Assembly: GCA_019244945.1 (NCBI GenBank)
Contig: JAFASD010000241.1
Span: 1 to 7,890 of the forward strand
Origin: Acidobacteriaceae bacterium
GTDB taxonomy: Bacteria > Acidobacteriota > Terriglobia > Bryobacterales > Bryobacteraceae
Length of the DNA: 7,890 bases
Direction: 5' to 3'
Under the pieces are notes generated by a model that ran no database searches, was not told the DNA's origin, and worked only from the letters and a program-made list of their open reading frames with translations. Of this stretch, positions 1-6,750 are shown one piece after another. The position numbers were made by a program, and so were the translations under genes. The first letter of the stretch is position 1; each line of letters begins with the position of its first letter.

Positions 1-1
1 T

Positions 2-1354
2 ATGCCGTTCGGGAAAAAGCCCGATCTCGCGAGCGGTGTGGAAGTCGATTTCAACAGTGTGTATGAAACAGCGATTGAGCCAGCCATTACGGAATGCGGT
101 TTGGAGTCGATTCGCGGCGATCGCGAACGAACTGGCGGGATCATCCACGCTCCCATGTTCGGTCGCCTGCTGCTTTCGGATTTTGTCATTGCGGATCTGA
201 CACTCGCGAATCCAAACGTTTTTTATGAGCTAGGAATCCGCCACACGGCCAGACCGTTCACAACGGTGTTGATTTACTCTCCCATTCACTCGCTGCCGTT
301 CGATGTCGGCATGGTTCGCGCAATCCCGTATACGTTGGAGAACGGCAAACTGACAGATGGAGCAGCCAAGTCCCTGAAAGCCGACATCAAGGCTCGATTG
401 GATGAAGCCATCCGTGGCGCGGCATCAAAGGACAGCCCGCTCTATCAGCTCATGCCGAAATTTCCGAAGATCGACCTTCCGCACGAGATCACAGAGATCT
501 TTCAGGATCAGGTGAGGCACTCCGAGGAGTTCCGCGCTGGTTTAGCAGATGCACGGGCGAAGGGTTCCGATAACGAACGGCTTGCCGCGCTCGAGGAGAT
601 TCAGCAAAGCCTCGGCGATTTGAAGACGGCTCAAAGCGAGGTCCTGGTGGATTTGATGCTGTCGTATCGAGACGTGAGCGCTTGGGACCAGATGATAAAC
701 CTGGCCAATGAATTTTCGGATCATCTGAAGGCGAACGTCATGGTGCGACAGCAACTCGCCTTGACTCTCAATCGCCGAAACCAACCCGGCGATCGAGATC
801 GAGCCCAAAAACTTTTAGAGGATCTGCTGAAGGAGCAGGGCGCCGACCCCGAGAGTCTAGGAATATTGGGGCGCGTGCACAAAGACCGGTATCGGGAGTT
901 GAAAACCAAAGGAAGTTTTCTCGCCTCCGCGGCGCTCGATGACGCTATCGAGGCGTATCGGAAAGGTTTCGAGAGCGATCCCAGGGATTACTATCCGGGA
1001 GTGAATGCGATAACGCTACTTCTTGAAAAAGGCGATCCGGATTCACTCAAAGACGCCGACCGCCTCGTGCCTCTGGTAAGCTTCGCCGTAGCCCGGCGTG
1101 GAGGCGCTTCTTCCAACGATTACTGGGACCTGGCGACCACGCTCGAAATGAGCGCGATCGCGAACGACTGGAACATGGCCGGACGAGTACTCCCCAAACT
1201 GCTATCCGTCGGGAAGGCCTCCTGGATGATCAAGACCACGCGAGACAATCTGCTTCTGTTGAAAGCAGCACGCGAACGGGCCGCCCAGACCACCGGGCAA
1301 TTGAACGAGATTATTAGTCGCTTCGACGCGCGATACCAGGAACTCTGCGGATAA
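2..1354 (+). CDS. TIR/deoxyribosyltransferase-like domain fused to ASK-type TPR sensor domain (5' end probably cut off)
   Basis: 450 residues are visible. Residues 1-130 form a Rossmann-like domain of the TIR/nucleoside deoxyribosyltransferase type: MPFGKK at the start, an IHAPM segment near 47-52, then DLT (65-67) and NPNVFYELG (70-78), where Glu76 sits at the position expected for the catalytic acid of such glycosidases. Residues about 190-450 are helical and TPR-like. They carry GRVHKD (about 290), AIEAYRKGFE (about 315), NDYWDL (about 373) and NLLLL (about 418), matching the order of motifs I recall from the central regulatory region of animal ASK1/MAP3K5 (GRIYKD, AIEWYRKGFE, NNYWDV, NLLLI). 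In bacteria this helical module is a sensor in predicted conflict systems. I infer a nucleotide- or NAD-cleaving effector controlled by the TPR part; activity is unproven. Family members normally have a strand such as FVVMPFG before this point, so Met1 here is probably internal and the true start lies left of the window. No partner gene is visible downstream: thiC follows on the same strand and looks unrelated. Confidence 0.8.
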   Translation: MPFGKKPDLASGVEVDFNSVYETAIEPAITECGLESIRGDRERTGGIIHAPMFGRLLLSDFVIADLTLANPNVFYELGIRHTARPFTTVLIYSPIHSLPFDVGMVRAIPYTLENGKLTDGAAKSLKADIKARLDEAIRGAASKDSPLYQLMPKFPKIDLPHEITEIFQDQVRHSEEFRAGLADARAKGSDNERLAALEEIQQSLGDLKTAQSEVLVDLMLSYRDVSAWDQMINLANEFSDHLKANVMVRQQLALTLNRRNQPGDRDRAQKLLEDLLKEQGADPESLGILGRVHKDRYRELKTKGSFLASAALDDAIEAYRKGFESDPRDYYPGVNAITLLLEKGDPDSLKDADRLVPLVSFAVARRGGASSNDYWDLATTLEMSAIANDWNMAGRVLPKLLSVGKASWMIKTTRDNLLLLKAARERAAQTTGQLNEIISRFDARYQELCG

Positions 1355-1424
1355 CTTCCTCCGTTGCGATGCCCGCTACTTGGGCCACTTTTCCGAGACT
1401 CCGGTTCCAATTCGTGTCCAGACC

Positions 1425-1430
1425 TATAAT
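1425..1430 (+). promoter_or_regulatory. Perfect -10 box (TATAAT) directly in front of thiC
   Basis: TATAAT matches the sigma-70 -10 consensus 6/6. If position -12 is 1425, the predicted transcription start is 1437, the A of the thiC ATG, giving a leaderless mRNA. No good -35 hexamer lies 16-18 bp upstream (about 1401-1408 reads CCGGTTCC) and there is no TG extension, so the box alone is the evidence. Confidence 0.45.
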
Positions 1431-1436
1431 CGAAGC

Positions 1437-2801
1437 ATGAATCGCAGTACCTGGATTGCATCTCGCATGAATGATCCGATTCGCACCCAAATTCATTACG
1501 CTCGCTCCGGCCAAGTTACAGGCGAAATGCAGTATATCGCCCAGCGGGAAAACCTGGCTGCTGAACTCATCCGTGATGAGGTCGCGCGCGGGCGCATGAT
1601 TATCCCAGCGAACTTCCATCATCGCCGGTTAGAGCCCATGTGCATTGGTGTTGCTTCCAAGTGCAAGATCAACGCGAACATCGGGAATTCATCAACCACT
1701 TCGAACATCGATGAAGAATTGGAGAAGCTGAATTACGCCGTGAAGTTTGGCGCCGACACCGTGATGGATTTGTCCACCGGTGGCGACATTCCGCGCATTC
1801 GCCAAGCCATTATCGACGCGTCGCCTGTGCCCATCGGCACCGTGCCGATCTACGAGGCGCTCAGCCGCGTCCGTCGCGTCGAAGATCTTAACATGAATGT
1901 CATGCTCGAGGTCATTGAGGAGCAAGCGGAACAAGGGGTCGATTATATGACGATCCACGCCGGGGTACTGGTGCAATACGTTCCATTGACCCGCAAACGG
2001 ATCACGGGCATTGTAAGCCGTGGGGGCGCAATTCTCGCCGAGTGGATGGTCAAGAATCACAAGCAAAATTTCCTATACGAGCGCTTCGACGAAATCTGCA
2101 GAATTTTCCAAAAGCACGACGTCAGTTTCTCTCTGGGCGACGGACTGCGGCCCGGTTGTCTTGCCGATGCCAGCGACGCTGCCCAATTCGCAGAACTCAA
2201 AACGTTAGGAGAGCTTACCAAGAAAGCCTGGGAATACGACGTTCAGGTAATGATCGAAGGCCCCGGGCACATTCCGATGGACCAGATTGCGCTTCAAGTC
2301 GAGAAGGAACGCGACATGTGCTTCGAGGCTCCGTTCTACACCCTAGGACCGCTGGTTACCGACATCGCGCCTGGATACGATCACATCACTTCCGCGATTG
2401 GGGCAGCCATGATCGGCTGGCACGGCGCTTCGATGCTTTGCTACGTAACGCCGAAGGAGCATCTCGGTCTGCCGAACCGCGAAGACGTCAAGCAAGGCAT
2501 CATTGCCTATAAAATCGCCGCTCATGCCGCGGACGTGGCCCGCCACCGCCCGGGTGCGCGGAATCGAGATGATGAACTGTCTCGCGCCCGCTTCGCTTTC
2601 GACTGGCGCAGGCAATTCGAGTTATCGCTCGATCCCGAAACGGCGCAGGCCATGCATGATGAGACCTTGCCTGAGGAAGGCTTTAAGGATGCTGCCTTCT
2701 GCTCGATGTGCGGCCCGAAATTTTGCTCGATGAATCACTCGGCCAAGACGCAAGAATTCACAGAGGCCGATGCCGAAGCCGTGCTGCTGAAAATCTCCTG
2801 A
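1437..2801 (+). CDS. thiC: Phosphomethylpyrimidine synthase ThiC
   Basis: ThiC is a radical-SAM enzyme that rearranges 5-aminoimidazole ribotide into hydroxymethylpyrimidine phosphate, the pyrimidine half of thiamine, in the cytoplasm. The 454-residue product has the conserved core: HYARSG and RGRMIIPANFHH near the N-terminus, the GADTVMDLSTGGD segment, EGPGHIPMDQ, and the C-terminal CSMCGPKFC cluster motif (Cys 422, 425, 430; CxxCx4C) that holds the 4Fe-4S cluster. It is the short form, lacking the long N-terminal extension of the enterobacterial enzyme. I chose 1437 rather than an upstream in-frame start at 1380 because the family has a W-I-x-x-R element just before HYAR, here STWIASR. ATG 1467 is a possible alternative. 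No Shine-Dalgarno sequence precedes 1437, and no TPP riboswitch signature (CUGAGA, or the later conserved purine-rich block) is visible in the 82-bp gap. No other thiamine gene is nearby. Confidence 0.97.
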   Translation: MNRSTWIASRMNDPIRTQIHYARSGQVTGEMQYIAQRENLAAELIRDEVARGRMIIPANFHHRRLEPMCIGVASKCKINANIGNSSTTSNIDEELEKLNYAVKFGADTVMDLSTGGDIPRIRQAIIDASPVPIGTVPIYEALSRVRRVEDLNMNVMLEVIEEQAEQGVDYMTIHAGVLVQYVPLTRKRITGIVSRGGAILAEWMVKNHKQNFLYERFDEICRIFQKHDVSFSLGDGLRPGCLADASDAAQFAELKTLGELTKKAWEYDVQVMIEGPGHIPMDQIALQVEKERDMCFEAPFYTLGPLVTDIAPGYDHITSAIGAAMIGWHGASMLCYVTPKEHLGLPNREDVKQGIIAYKIAAHAADVARHRPGARNRDDELSRARFAFDWRRQFELSLDPETAQAMHDETLPEEGFKDAAFCSMCGPKFCSMNHSAKTQEFTEADAEAVLLKIS

Positions 2802-2813
2802 CGGTCGAGCTAG

Positions 2814-2972
2814 CTACCGCTTGCGCTGGCCCTTCGCCAGTTTCTTCACTTTTCGCTTGTTAGATCCCCGTGCGACGCCAGAGGCTCGCTTGGCTTTGGG
2901 AGCAGCCTTTTTCCGGGCGGCGCGCTTCAACCGCTTTCGCTCCACTCTATCTTCTACATGCTTTGTATTCAT
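2814..2972 (-). CDS. Small, highly basic Lys/Arg-rich protein coupled to pcrA
   Basis: A 52-residue reading frame starts MNTKHVEDRVERKRLK and ends KKLAKGQRKR. It has 13 Lys and 10 Arg against only 3 acidic residues (Glu7, Asp8, Glu11), giving a net charge near +20, with no aromatic residues and no Cys. Its ATG overlaps the TGA of the helicase gene as ATGA (2972-2969), the classic arrangement for translational coupling, and it fills the gap up to 12 bp from the end of convergent thiC. Composition suggests a nucleic-acid-binding protein, like the tail of histone H1 or a small ribosome- or nucleoid-associated protein; it contains no domain I recognise. It could be a chance frame, but the tight overlap and the filling of an otherwise empty gap favour a real gene. 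Confidence 0.6.
   Translation of the reverse strand: MNTKHVEDRVERKRLKRAARKKAAPKAKRASGVARGSNKRKVKKLAKGQRKR
2826..2846 (+). terminator. Weak candidate terminator for thiC
   Basis: A 5-bp stem CTGGC/GCCAG around the loop CCTTC is followed by TTTCTT. It lies 25 bp after the thiC stop, inside the small basic frame on the other strand. The stem is short and the T tract is interrupted, so this may be chance. Confidence 0.2.
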
Positions 2973-5344
2973 TCGTCGAATTCTATTCCTGCGTATTTTT
3001 CTACGATCTTCTTCAACCCGTATCCCGGGAAACTAATAGTCAGTTTCGCATCCTCGCCTTCGCCTTCCCGGCGGACAATCACGCCGCGCCCATATTTCGG
3101 GTGGTGAACAGTTGTGCCTTTACCGGAGCGCGAGACAGGACGCCTGTCATGCACTTTCGAACTCGAGCCAGGACGCGCTCCGTTCTGAGGTAGCGATGGC
3201 GGTGCGCTGGAAGTAGTGGGTTTCTGCTGTTCCGGCCGGCGTGTGAATCCGGAAGGAGGAGGCATTCCGCGTTCTGCAAAGAACTGAGCGATATTATCGA
3301 CTGAATTGTAAGTCCGACCGGTATATAAATTGCGCTTGGCTGAGGCGCGGACATCATGCTGCTCCGCGTAGAGATCAACTTCTTCGGTGTGGGGTTGCCC
3401 GTGAGTGGACAGTTTCTCGCGAAGGCTCGATGGAACCTCGTTGAGGAAACGCGAGGGCAGACAGACTTCGGGCTGCGCTCCGCCAAATTTGCGACGGTAA
3501 CGCGCCCAGGTCAGGTAAAGACGCTTTTGAGCGCGAGTCATACCGACGTAGCAGAGCCTCCGCTCTTCTTCCATGGCTGCCTCTGAGGTTGTCAAAGAAC
3601 GGCTGTGCGGAAAAATGCCCTCTTCTAACCCAGCCAAGAAGACGTTGCTGAACTCGAGGCCTTTGGCGTTGTGAATTGTCAGCAATGACACTGTCGCGCG
3701 CTCATCGACTGCATCGGCGTCAGAGACCAGGGCAGCGTGATCCAAGAAATCGGCCGGGGATTCGCCGCGTTCCGCTGCTTCTGCAGCGGCATTTACCAAT
3801 TCTTCCAAGTTTCCTAGGCGCGACTCGGAATCCGGCGAGTCATCGGTTCTAAGCATCGCCTCATAACCGCTGTCCCGAAGAATCGCGCGCAAAGTTTCAT
3901 GGACGGATTGGGTTTCTACGACCTCACGCAACGGTCGCAACAGATTCAGAAACGATTTGACAGCCGATTCCGCTCGGGAGGGGAATACACTATTTTCGAG
4001 CATCTTCGGAAGAGCGCTCCACAGAGTCAATCCGTGATCGAGCGCGTATCGCTCGATTTGTTCGATGGTGCCTTTGCCGATTCCTCGCGCCGGGGTGTTG
4101 ATGATTCGGAGGAGGCTGATGGAGTCGTGCGGGCTCAGCAACACTTTGAGATAGGCGAGGATGTCTTTGACTTCCGCACGCTGATAGAAACTGAATCCGC
4201 CAATCACGAGGTATTTGCGCCCATACCTCCGCAGGGCCTCTTCAATCTGCCTGGACTGAAAGTTCGTGCGATACAGTACGCCAACGCGCTCTAAGGGGTG
4301 TTTCGCGAGCAGTTTTTCGATTGTGTCCGCGATAAAGAGTGCCTCGTTTTCGCCGTCGGGCGCCTCGTAGTAGCCGATCTTCGCGCCCGCATCCGAGTTG
4401 GTCCAAAGCGACTTGCCCTTGCGCTCCTGGTTATTTGCAACCACCGCGCTGGCCGCATCCAGAATGTTCTTGGTCGAACGGTAGTTCTGCTCCAGCCGGA
4501 TGACGATTGCATCGGGATAATCGTCTTCAAAATCGAGAATGTTGCGAATATCCGCGCCGCGCCAGCCGTAGATCGACTGGTCCTCGTCCCCCACCACACA
4601 GACGTTGTGGCGCATCTCAGTCAGCAAACGCATCAACTCATACTGGCTGCGATTCGTATCCTGATACTCATCAATCATCAGGAACTCGTAACGGCGGTTG
4701 TAGATCTGGCGCAGAGCCTCATCGTGCCGCAAGAGTCGCACGGATTCGAGGAGCAAATCATCGAAATCGAGCGCATTCGCCTGATTGAGTTTTTCTTCGT
4801 AAAGCTCGAAAATTTTAGCCAACCGCGTGAGCTTCGGATCAGTGGCGGCCTTATACCAGTCCTGCGGAGTTTGATCGTGACTCTTGGCGTGACTAATGCG
4901 TGAGAGCACCGCGCGGTACTGCATGAATTTCTCATCCAGGCCGAGCTGCTTGTACACCGATTTCATCAATCCAAGCTGGTCATCATCGTCGTAAATCGTG
5001 AACTGGCGCGTAAAGCCGGGGCGAATCTCAGCTAAAGATGCGCCATCGCGCCTCAGGAGGCGAACACAAAATGAGTGAAAGGTGGAAATGAAAGGGGTGT
5101 TGACAGTATTCGTATCGCCGAGCAAAGCGGTGACGCGCTGGCGCATCTCATCCGCGGCTTTGTTTGTGAAGGTGACGGCGAGCACTGCGGGTCCGGGAAT
5201 GCGATGACCAGCGATCAGGTGGGCGATGCGATGCGTGATCACACGCGTTTTTCCGCTTCCCGCGCCTGCAATCAGCAGCAGCGGACCTTCTACGTGCGTG
5301 ACAGCTTCGCGTTGTTGCGGATTTAGGCCTGCAAGAAAATCCAT
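2969..5344 (-). CDS. pcrA: ATP-dependent 3'-5' DNA helicase PcrA/UvrD (superfamily 1)
   Basis: PcrA/UvrD translocates 3' to 5' on single-stranded DNA and unwinds duplexes in nucleotide excision repair, mismatch repair, and removal of RecA filaments or stalled RNA polymerase. All SF1A motifs are present in the 791-residue product: Q motif LNPQQREA (7-14), Walker A AGAGSGKT (26-33), Ia TFTNKAA (58-64), II DEYQDTN (225-231), III GDEDQSIYGWRGAD (252-265), IV LEQNYRST (284-291), V TIHNAKGLEF (556-565) and VI in 592-611. After a linker rich in Pro, Ser and Gln (about 690-740), residues 742-791 contain HHPKYGRG and a beta-rich segment typical of the C-terminal Tudor-like domain that binds RNA polymerase in PcrA and UvrD. 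Length is slightly above the usual 720-750. The start is the first Met of the conserved N-terminus; no Shine-Dalgarno sequence is obvious. It is divergent from the zincin gene and overlaps the small basic gene by ATGA. Confidence 0.95.
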   Translation of the reverse strand: MDFLAGLNPQQREAVTHVEGPLLLIAGAGSGKTRVITHRIAHLIAGHRIPGPAVLAVTFTNKAADEMRQRVTALLGDTNTVNTPFISTFHSFCVRLLRRDGASLAEIRPGFTRQFTIYDDDDQLGLMKSVYKQLGLDEKFMQYRAVLSRISHAKSHDQTPQDWYKAATDPKLTRLAKIFELYEEKLNQANALDFDDLLLESVRLLRHDEALRQIYNRRYEFLMIDEYQDTNRSQYELMRLLTEMRHNVCVVGDEDQSIYGWRGADIRNILDFEDDYPDAIVIRLEQNYRSTKNILDAASAVVANNQERKGKSLWTNSDAGAKIGYYEAPDGENEALFIADTIEKLLAKHPLERVGVLYRTNFQSRQIEEALRRYGRKYLVIGGFSFYQRAEVKDILAYLKVLLSPHDSISLLRIINTPARGIGKGTIEQIERYALDHGLTLWSALPKMLENSVFPSRAESAVKSFLNLLRPLREVVETQSVHETLRAILRDSGYEAMLRTDDSPDSESRLGNLEELVNAAAEAAERGESPADFLDHAALVSDADAVDERATVSLLTIHNAKGLEFSNVFLAGLEEGIFPHSRSLTTSEAAMEEERRLCYVGMTRAQKRLYLTWARYRRKFGGAQPEVCLPSRFLNEVPSSLREKLSTHGQPHTEEVDLYAEQHDVRASAKRNLYTGRTYNSVDNIAQFFAERGMPPPSGFTRRPEQQKPTTSSAPPSLPQNGARPGSSSKVHDRRPVSRSGKGTTVHHPKYGRGVIVRREGEGEDAKLTISFPGYGLKKIVEKYAGIEFDE

Positions 5345-5354
5345 GAAAGAGCGG
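5345..5354. repeat. Direct repeat copy 1, GAAAGAGCGG
   Basis: This decamer abuts the pcrA start codon. On the pcrA strand it reads CCGCTCTTTC immediately before ATG. An identical copy lies exactly 70 bp away at 5415, next to the divergent gene's start. Confidence 0.5.
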
Positions 5355-5371
5355 AAGGGGGGAGCGCTTTC

Positions 5372-5380
5372 AGAATAACA
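5372..5380 (-). promoter_or_regulatory. Candidate extended -10 for pcrA
   Basis: On the minus strand this reads TGTTATTCT: a TG extension one base before TATTCT, which matches 4/6 of the -10 consensus. It lies about 30 bp before the pcrA start. No -35 is apparent at normal spacing, consistent with an extended -10 promoter, but the match is modest. Confidence 0.3.
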
Positions 5381-5414
5381 TCGGAAATGCAGGGGGCAGC
5401 CATTCAGTAGTCTA

Positions 5415-5432
5415 GAAAGAGCGGTCTCTTTC
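5415..5432 (+). repeat. Perfect 7-bp inverted repeat in the leader of the zincin gene, including direct repeat copy 2
   Basis: GAAAGAG (5415-5421) and CTCTTTC (5426-5432) are exact inverted copies around the loop CGGT, ending four bases before the ATG at 5437. The first ten bases are the second copy of GAAAGAGCGG. It may be an operator in the divergent promoter region or an RNA hairpin next to the start codon, where no ordinary Shine-Dalgarno sequence exists. Confidence 0.5.
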
Positions 5433-5436
5433 GCTA

Positions 5437-6750
5437 ATGTCCCGCCGGCTCGTGTCCGCTTTCATCGCGCTGCTTGCGTTGTTTGCGCTTGTGGCTGCCC
5501 GCCCGAGAGCAAACGTCGATCCTGTCTTTGCGCAGATCGATTCGATTGTGAAGTCTTTATCTGAGATAACCGGGCTTCCGGAAAAGCACACCGTGCCGTA
5601 TGGACGCATGTCCAAGCGTCAGCTACGCCAGTTTCTGAGCAAACGCATTAAGAAAACACTCATGCCGGAAGAGATTCGCGCGGATGAGCTGGCGCTCAAA
5701 ATGTTTGGATTGGTGCCGCAAGATTTCGATCTCAAGAAATCGACCATCGACCTACTTACAGAGCAAGCTGCCGCTTTCTACGATTACGACGAGAAGAAGC
5801 TGTTCCTTCTAGATGACTCCTCTTTCGATTCCGAGACCACGACTTTAGCTCACGAGCTCTCTCACGCGTTGGCCGACCAACACTTTGACCTTAGTAAGTT
5901 TATGGAGGAAACGCCATCGAACGACGACGAAAATCTGGCTCATACCGCTGTCGTCGAAGGGCAGGCGTCCTGGCTGATGATCGCGTACGGTCTAAAGCAA
6001 TCCGGCCAAGCTCCAGTCCCCACTCCGGAGATGTTGAGCTCTGTGGTGGATTCGAGCGAAACGTCGATGCAGGAATACCCGGTTTTGAAAGGTTCGCCTC
6101 TATACATCCAGCAGTCGCTGCTTTTTCCTTATACGGAGGGAACTCTTTTCTTTGATGCCGTTTACAAAAAGATGGGGAAAGAAGCGTTTCGAAGTGTATT
6201 CGAACACGCTCCAGTGGATTCCGCCGAAATAATCCATCCGGACCGCTATTTCGCGCATGAGAAGCCGGCGAAGCCCGATCTGCCCAAATTCACTCCAGCC
6301 AATGGAGGCAAAGAGATTACGGAGGGTTCGGTTGGAGAATTCGATCACGAGATGTTGATTCGGCAGTACGCGGGAGAAAAGGAGGCGGGCCTCATTGCGC
6401 CCCACCTGCGCGGGGGCCAATTCAAAATTCTTGAATCCGGGAAACAGCATAAACCGGTGCTCGAATACGCCTCTGCATGGGATTCGGAGGCTCAGGCGAC
6501 GAGATTCTTCTCCTGGTATGAGAAGATCCTGCAAGCGAAATGGAAACATTGCGACGTCTCCCTGTCCGCCATTGATATCTTCGCGGGTACAGGAGATAAC
6601 GGCTATTTTGTGATCCGTCTTACAGGCAGCACGGTGACCAGCGTGGAAGGATTGAACGATGTGGAGGAATGGAAACGTTTGAAGACACCCTCGGCTGTGC
6701 AATCTGCCTCGAAAGTTGCATTTGTTTCGAGGATTGTTGCAGCTCGATGA
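5437..6750 (+). CDS. Secreted zincin-type metallopeptidase-like protein (HExxH)
   Basis: The 437-residue product begins with a clear Sec signal: basic MSRR, then a hydrophobic run ending VAA near residue 21, with no lipobox Cys. The mature protein therefore probably acts in the periplasm or outside the cell. Residues 139-143 are HELSH within the segment LAHELSHALADQHFDL, giving two zinc-ligand His and catalytic Glu140. Glu174 in VVEGQAS, 35 residues after His139, is the likely third ligand, a gluzincin-like arrangement. The pattern AHExxHAxxDQHFDL followed by a VEG motif occurs in uncharacterised secreted zincins of Acidobacteria and other phyla. The C-terminal half (about 300-437) is unrecognised and may be a separate alpha/beta domain. 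Substrate unknown. The start is fixed by the signal peptide; no Shine-Dalgarno sequence precedes it. The 3' end overlaps the methyltransferase frame, suggesting an operon. Confidence 0.8.
   Translation: MSRRLVSAFIALLALFALVAARPRANVDPVFAQIDSIVKSLSEITGLPEKHTVPYGRMSKRQLRQFLSKRIKKTLMPEEIRADELALKMFGLVPQDFDLKKSTIDLLTEQAAAFYDYDEKKLFLLDDSSFDSETTTLAHELSHALADQHFDLSKFMEETPSNDDENLAHTAVVEGQASWLMIAYGLKQSGQAPVPTPEMLSSVVDSSETSMQEYPVLKGSPLYIQQSLLFPYTEGTLFFDAVYKKMGKEAFRSVFEHAPVDSAEIIHPDRYFAHEKPAKPDLPKFTPANGGKEITEGSVGEFDHEMLIRQYAGEKEAGLIAPHLRGGQFKILESGKQHKPVLEYASAWDSEAQATRFFSWYEKILQAKWKHCDVSLSAIDIFAGTGDNGYFVIRLTGSTVTSVEGLNDVEEWKRLKTPSAVQSASKVAFVSRIVAAR

Noticed and set aside
1371..1392. GCCC/GGGC stem followed by a T-rich stretch as terminator of the first gene
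   Set aside because: Only a 4-bp stem with a 7-nt loop, and CCAC separates it from the four Ts; too weak to call.
2821..3036. 71-residue plus-strand frame downstream of thiC
   Set aside because: It is the complement of the polybasic small gene and the pcrA 3' end; its Phe/Leu/Arg-rich product mirrors the Lys codons of the other strand.
4298..4903. 201-residue open frame on the plus strand inside pcrA
   Set aside because: It lies fully antisense to conserved helicase motifs II-IV, has no ribosome site, and its composition is that expected from the complement of a GC-rich gene.
6100..6702. 200-residue open frame on the minus strand inside the zincin gene
   Set aside because: Antisense shadow of a well-supported secreted protein gene; no recognisable domain or start signal.
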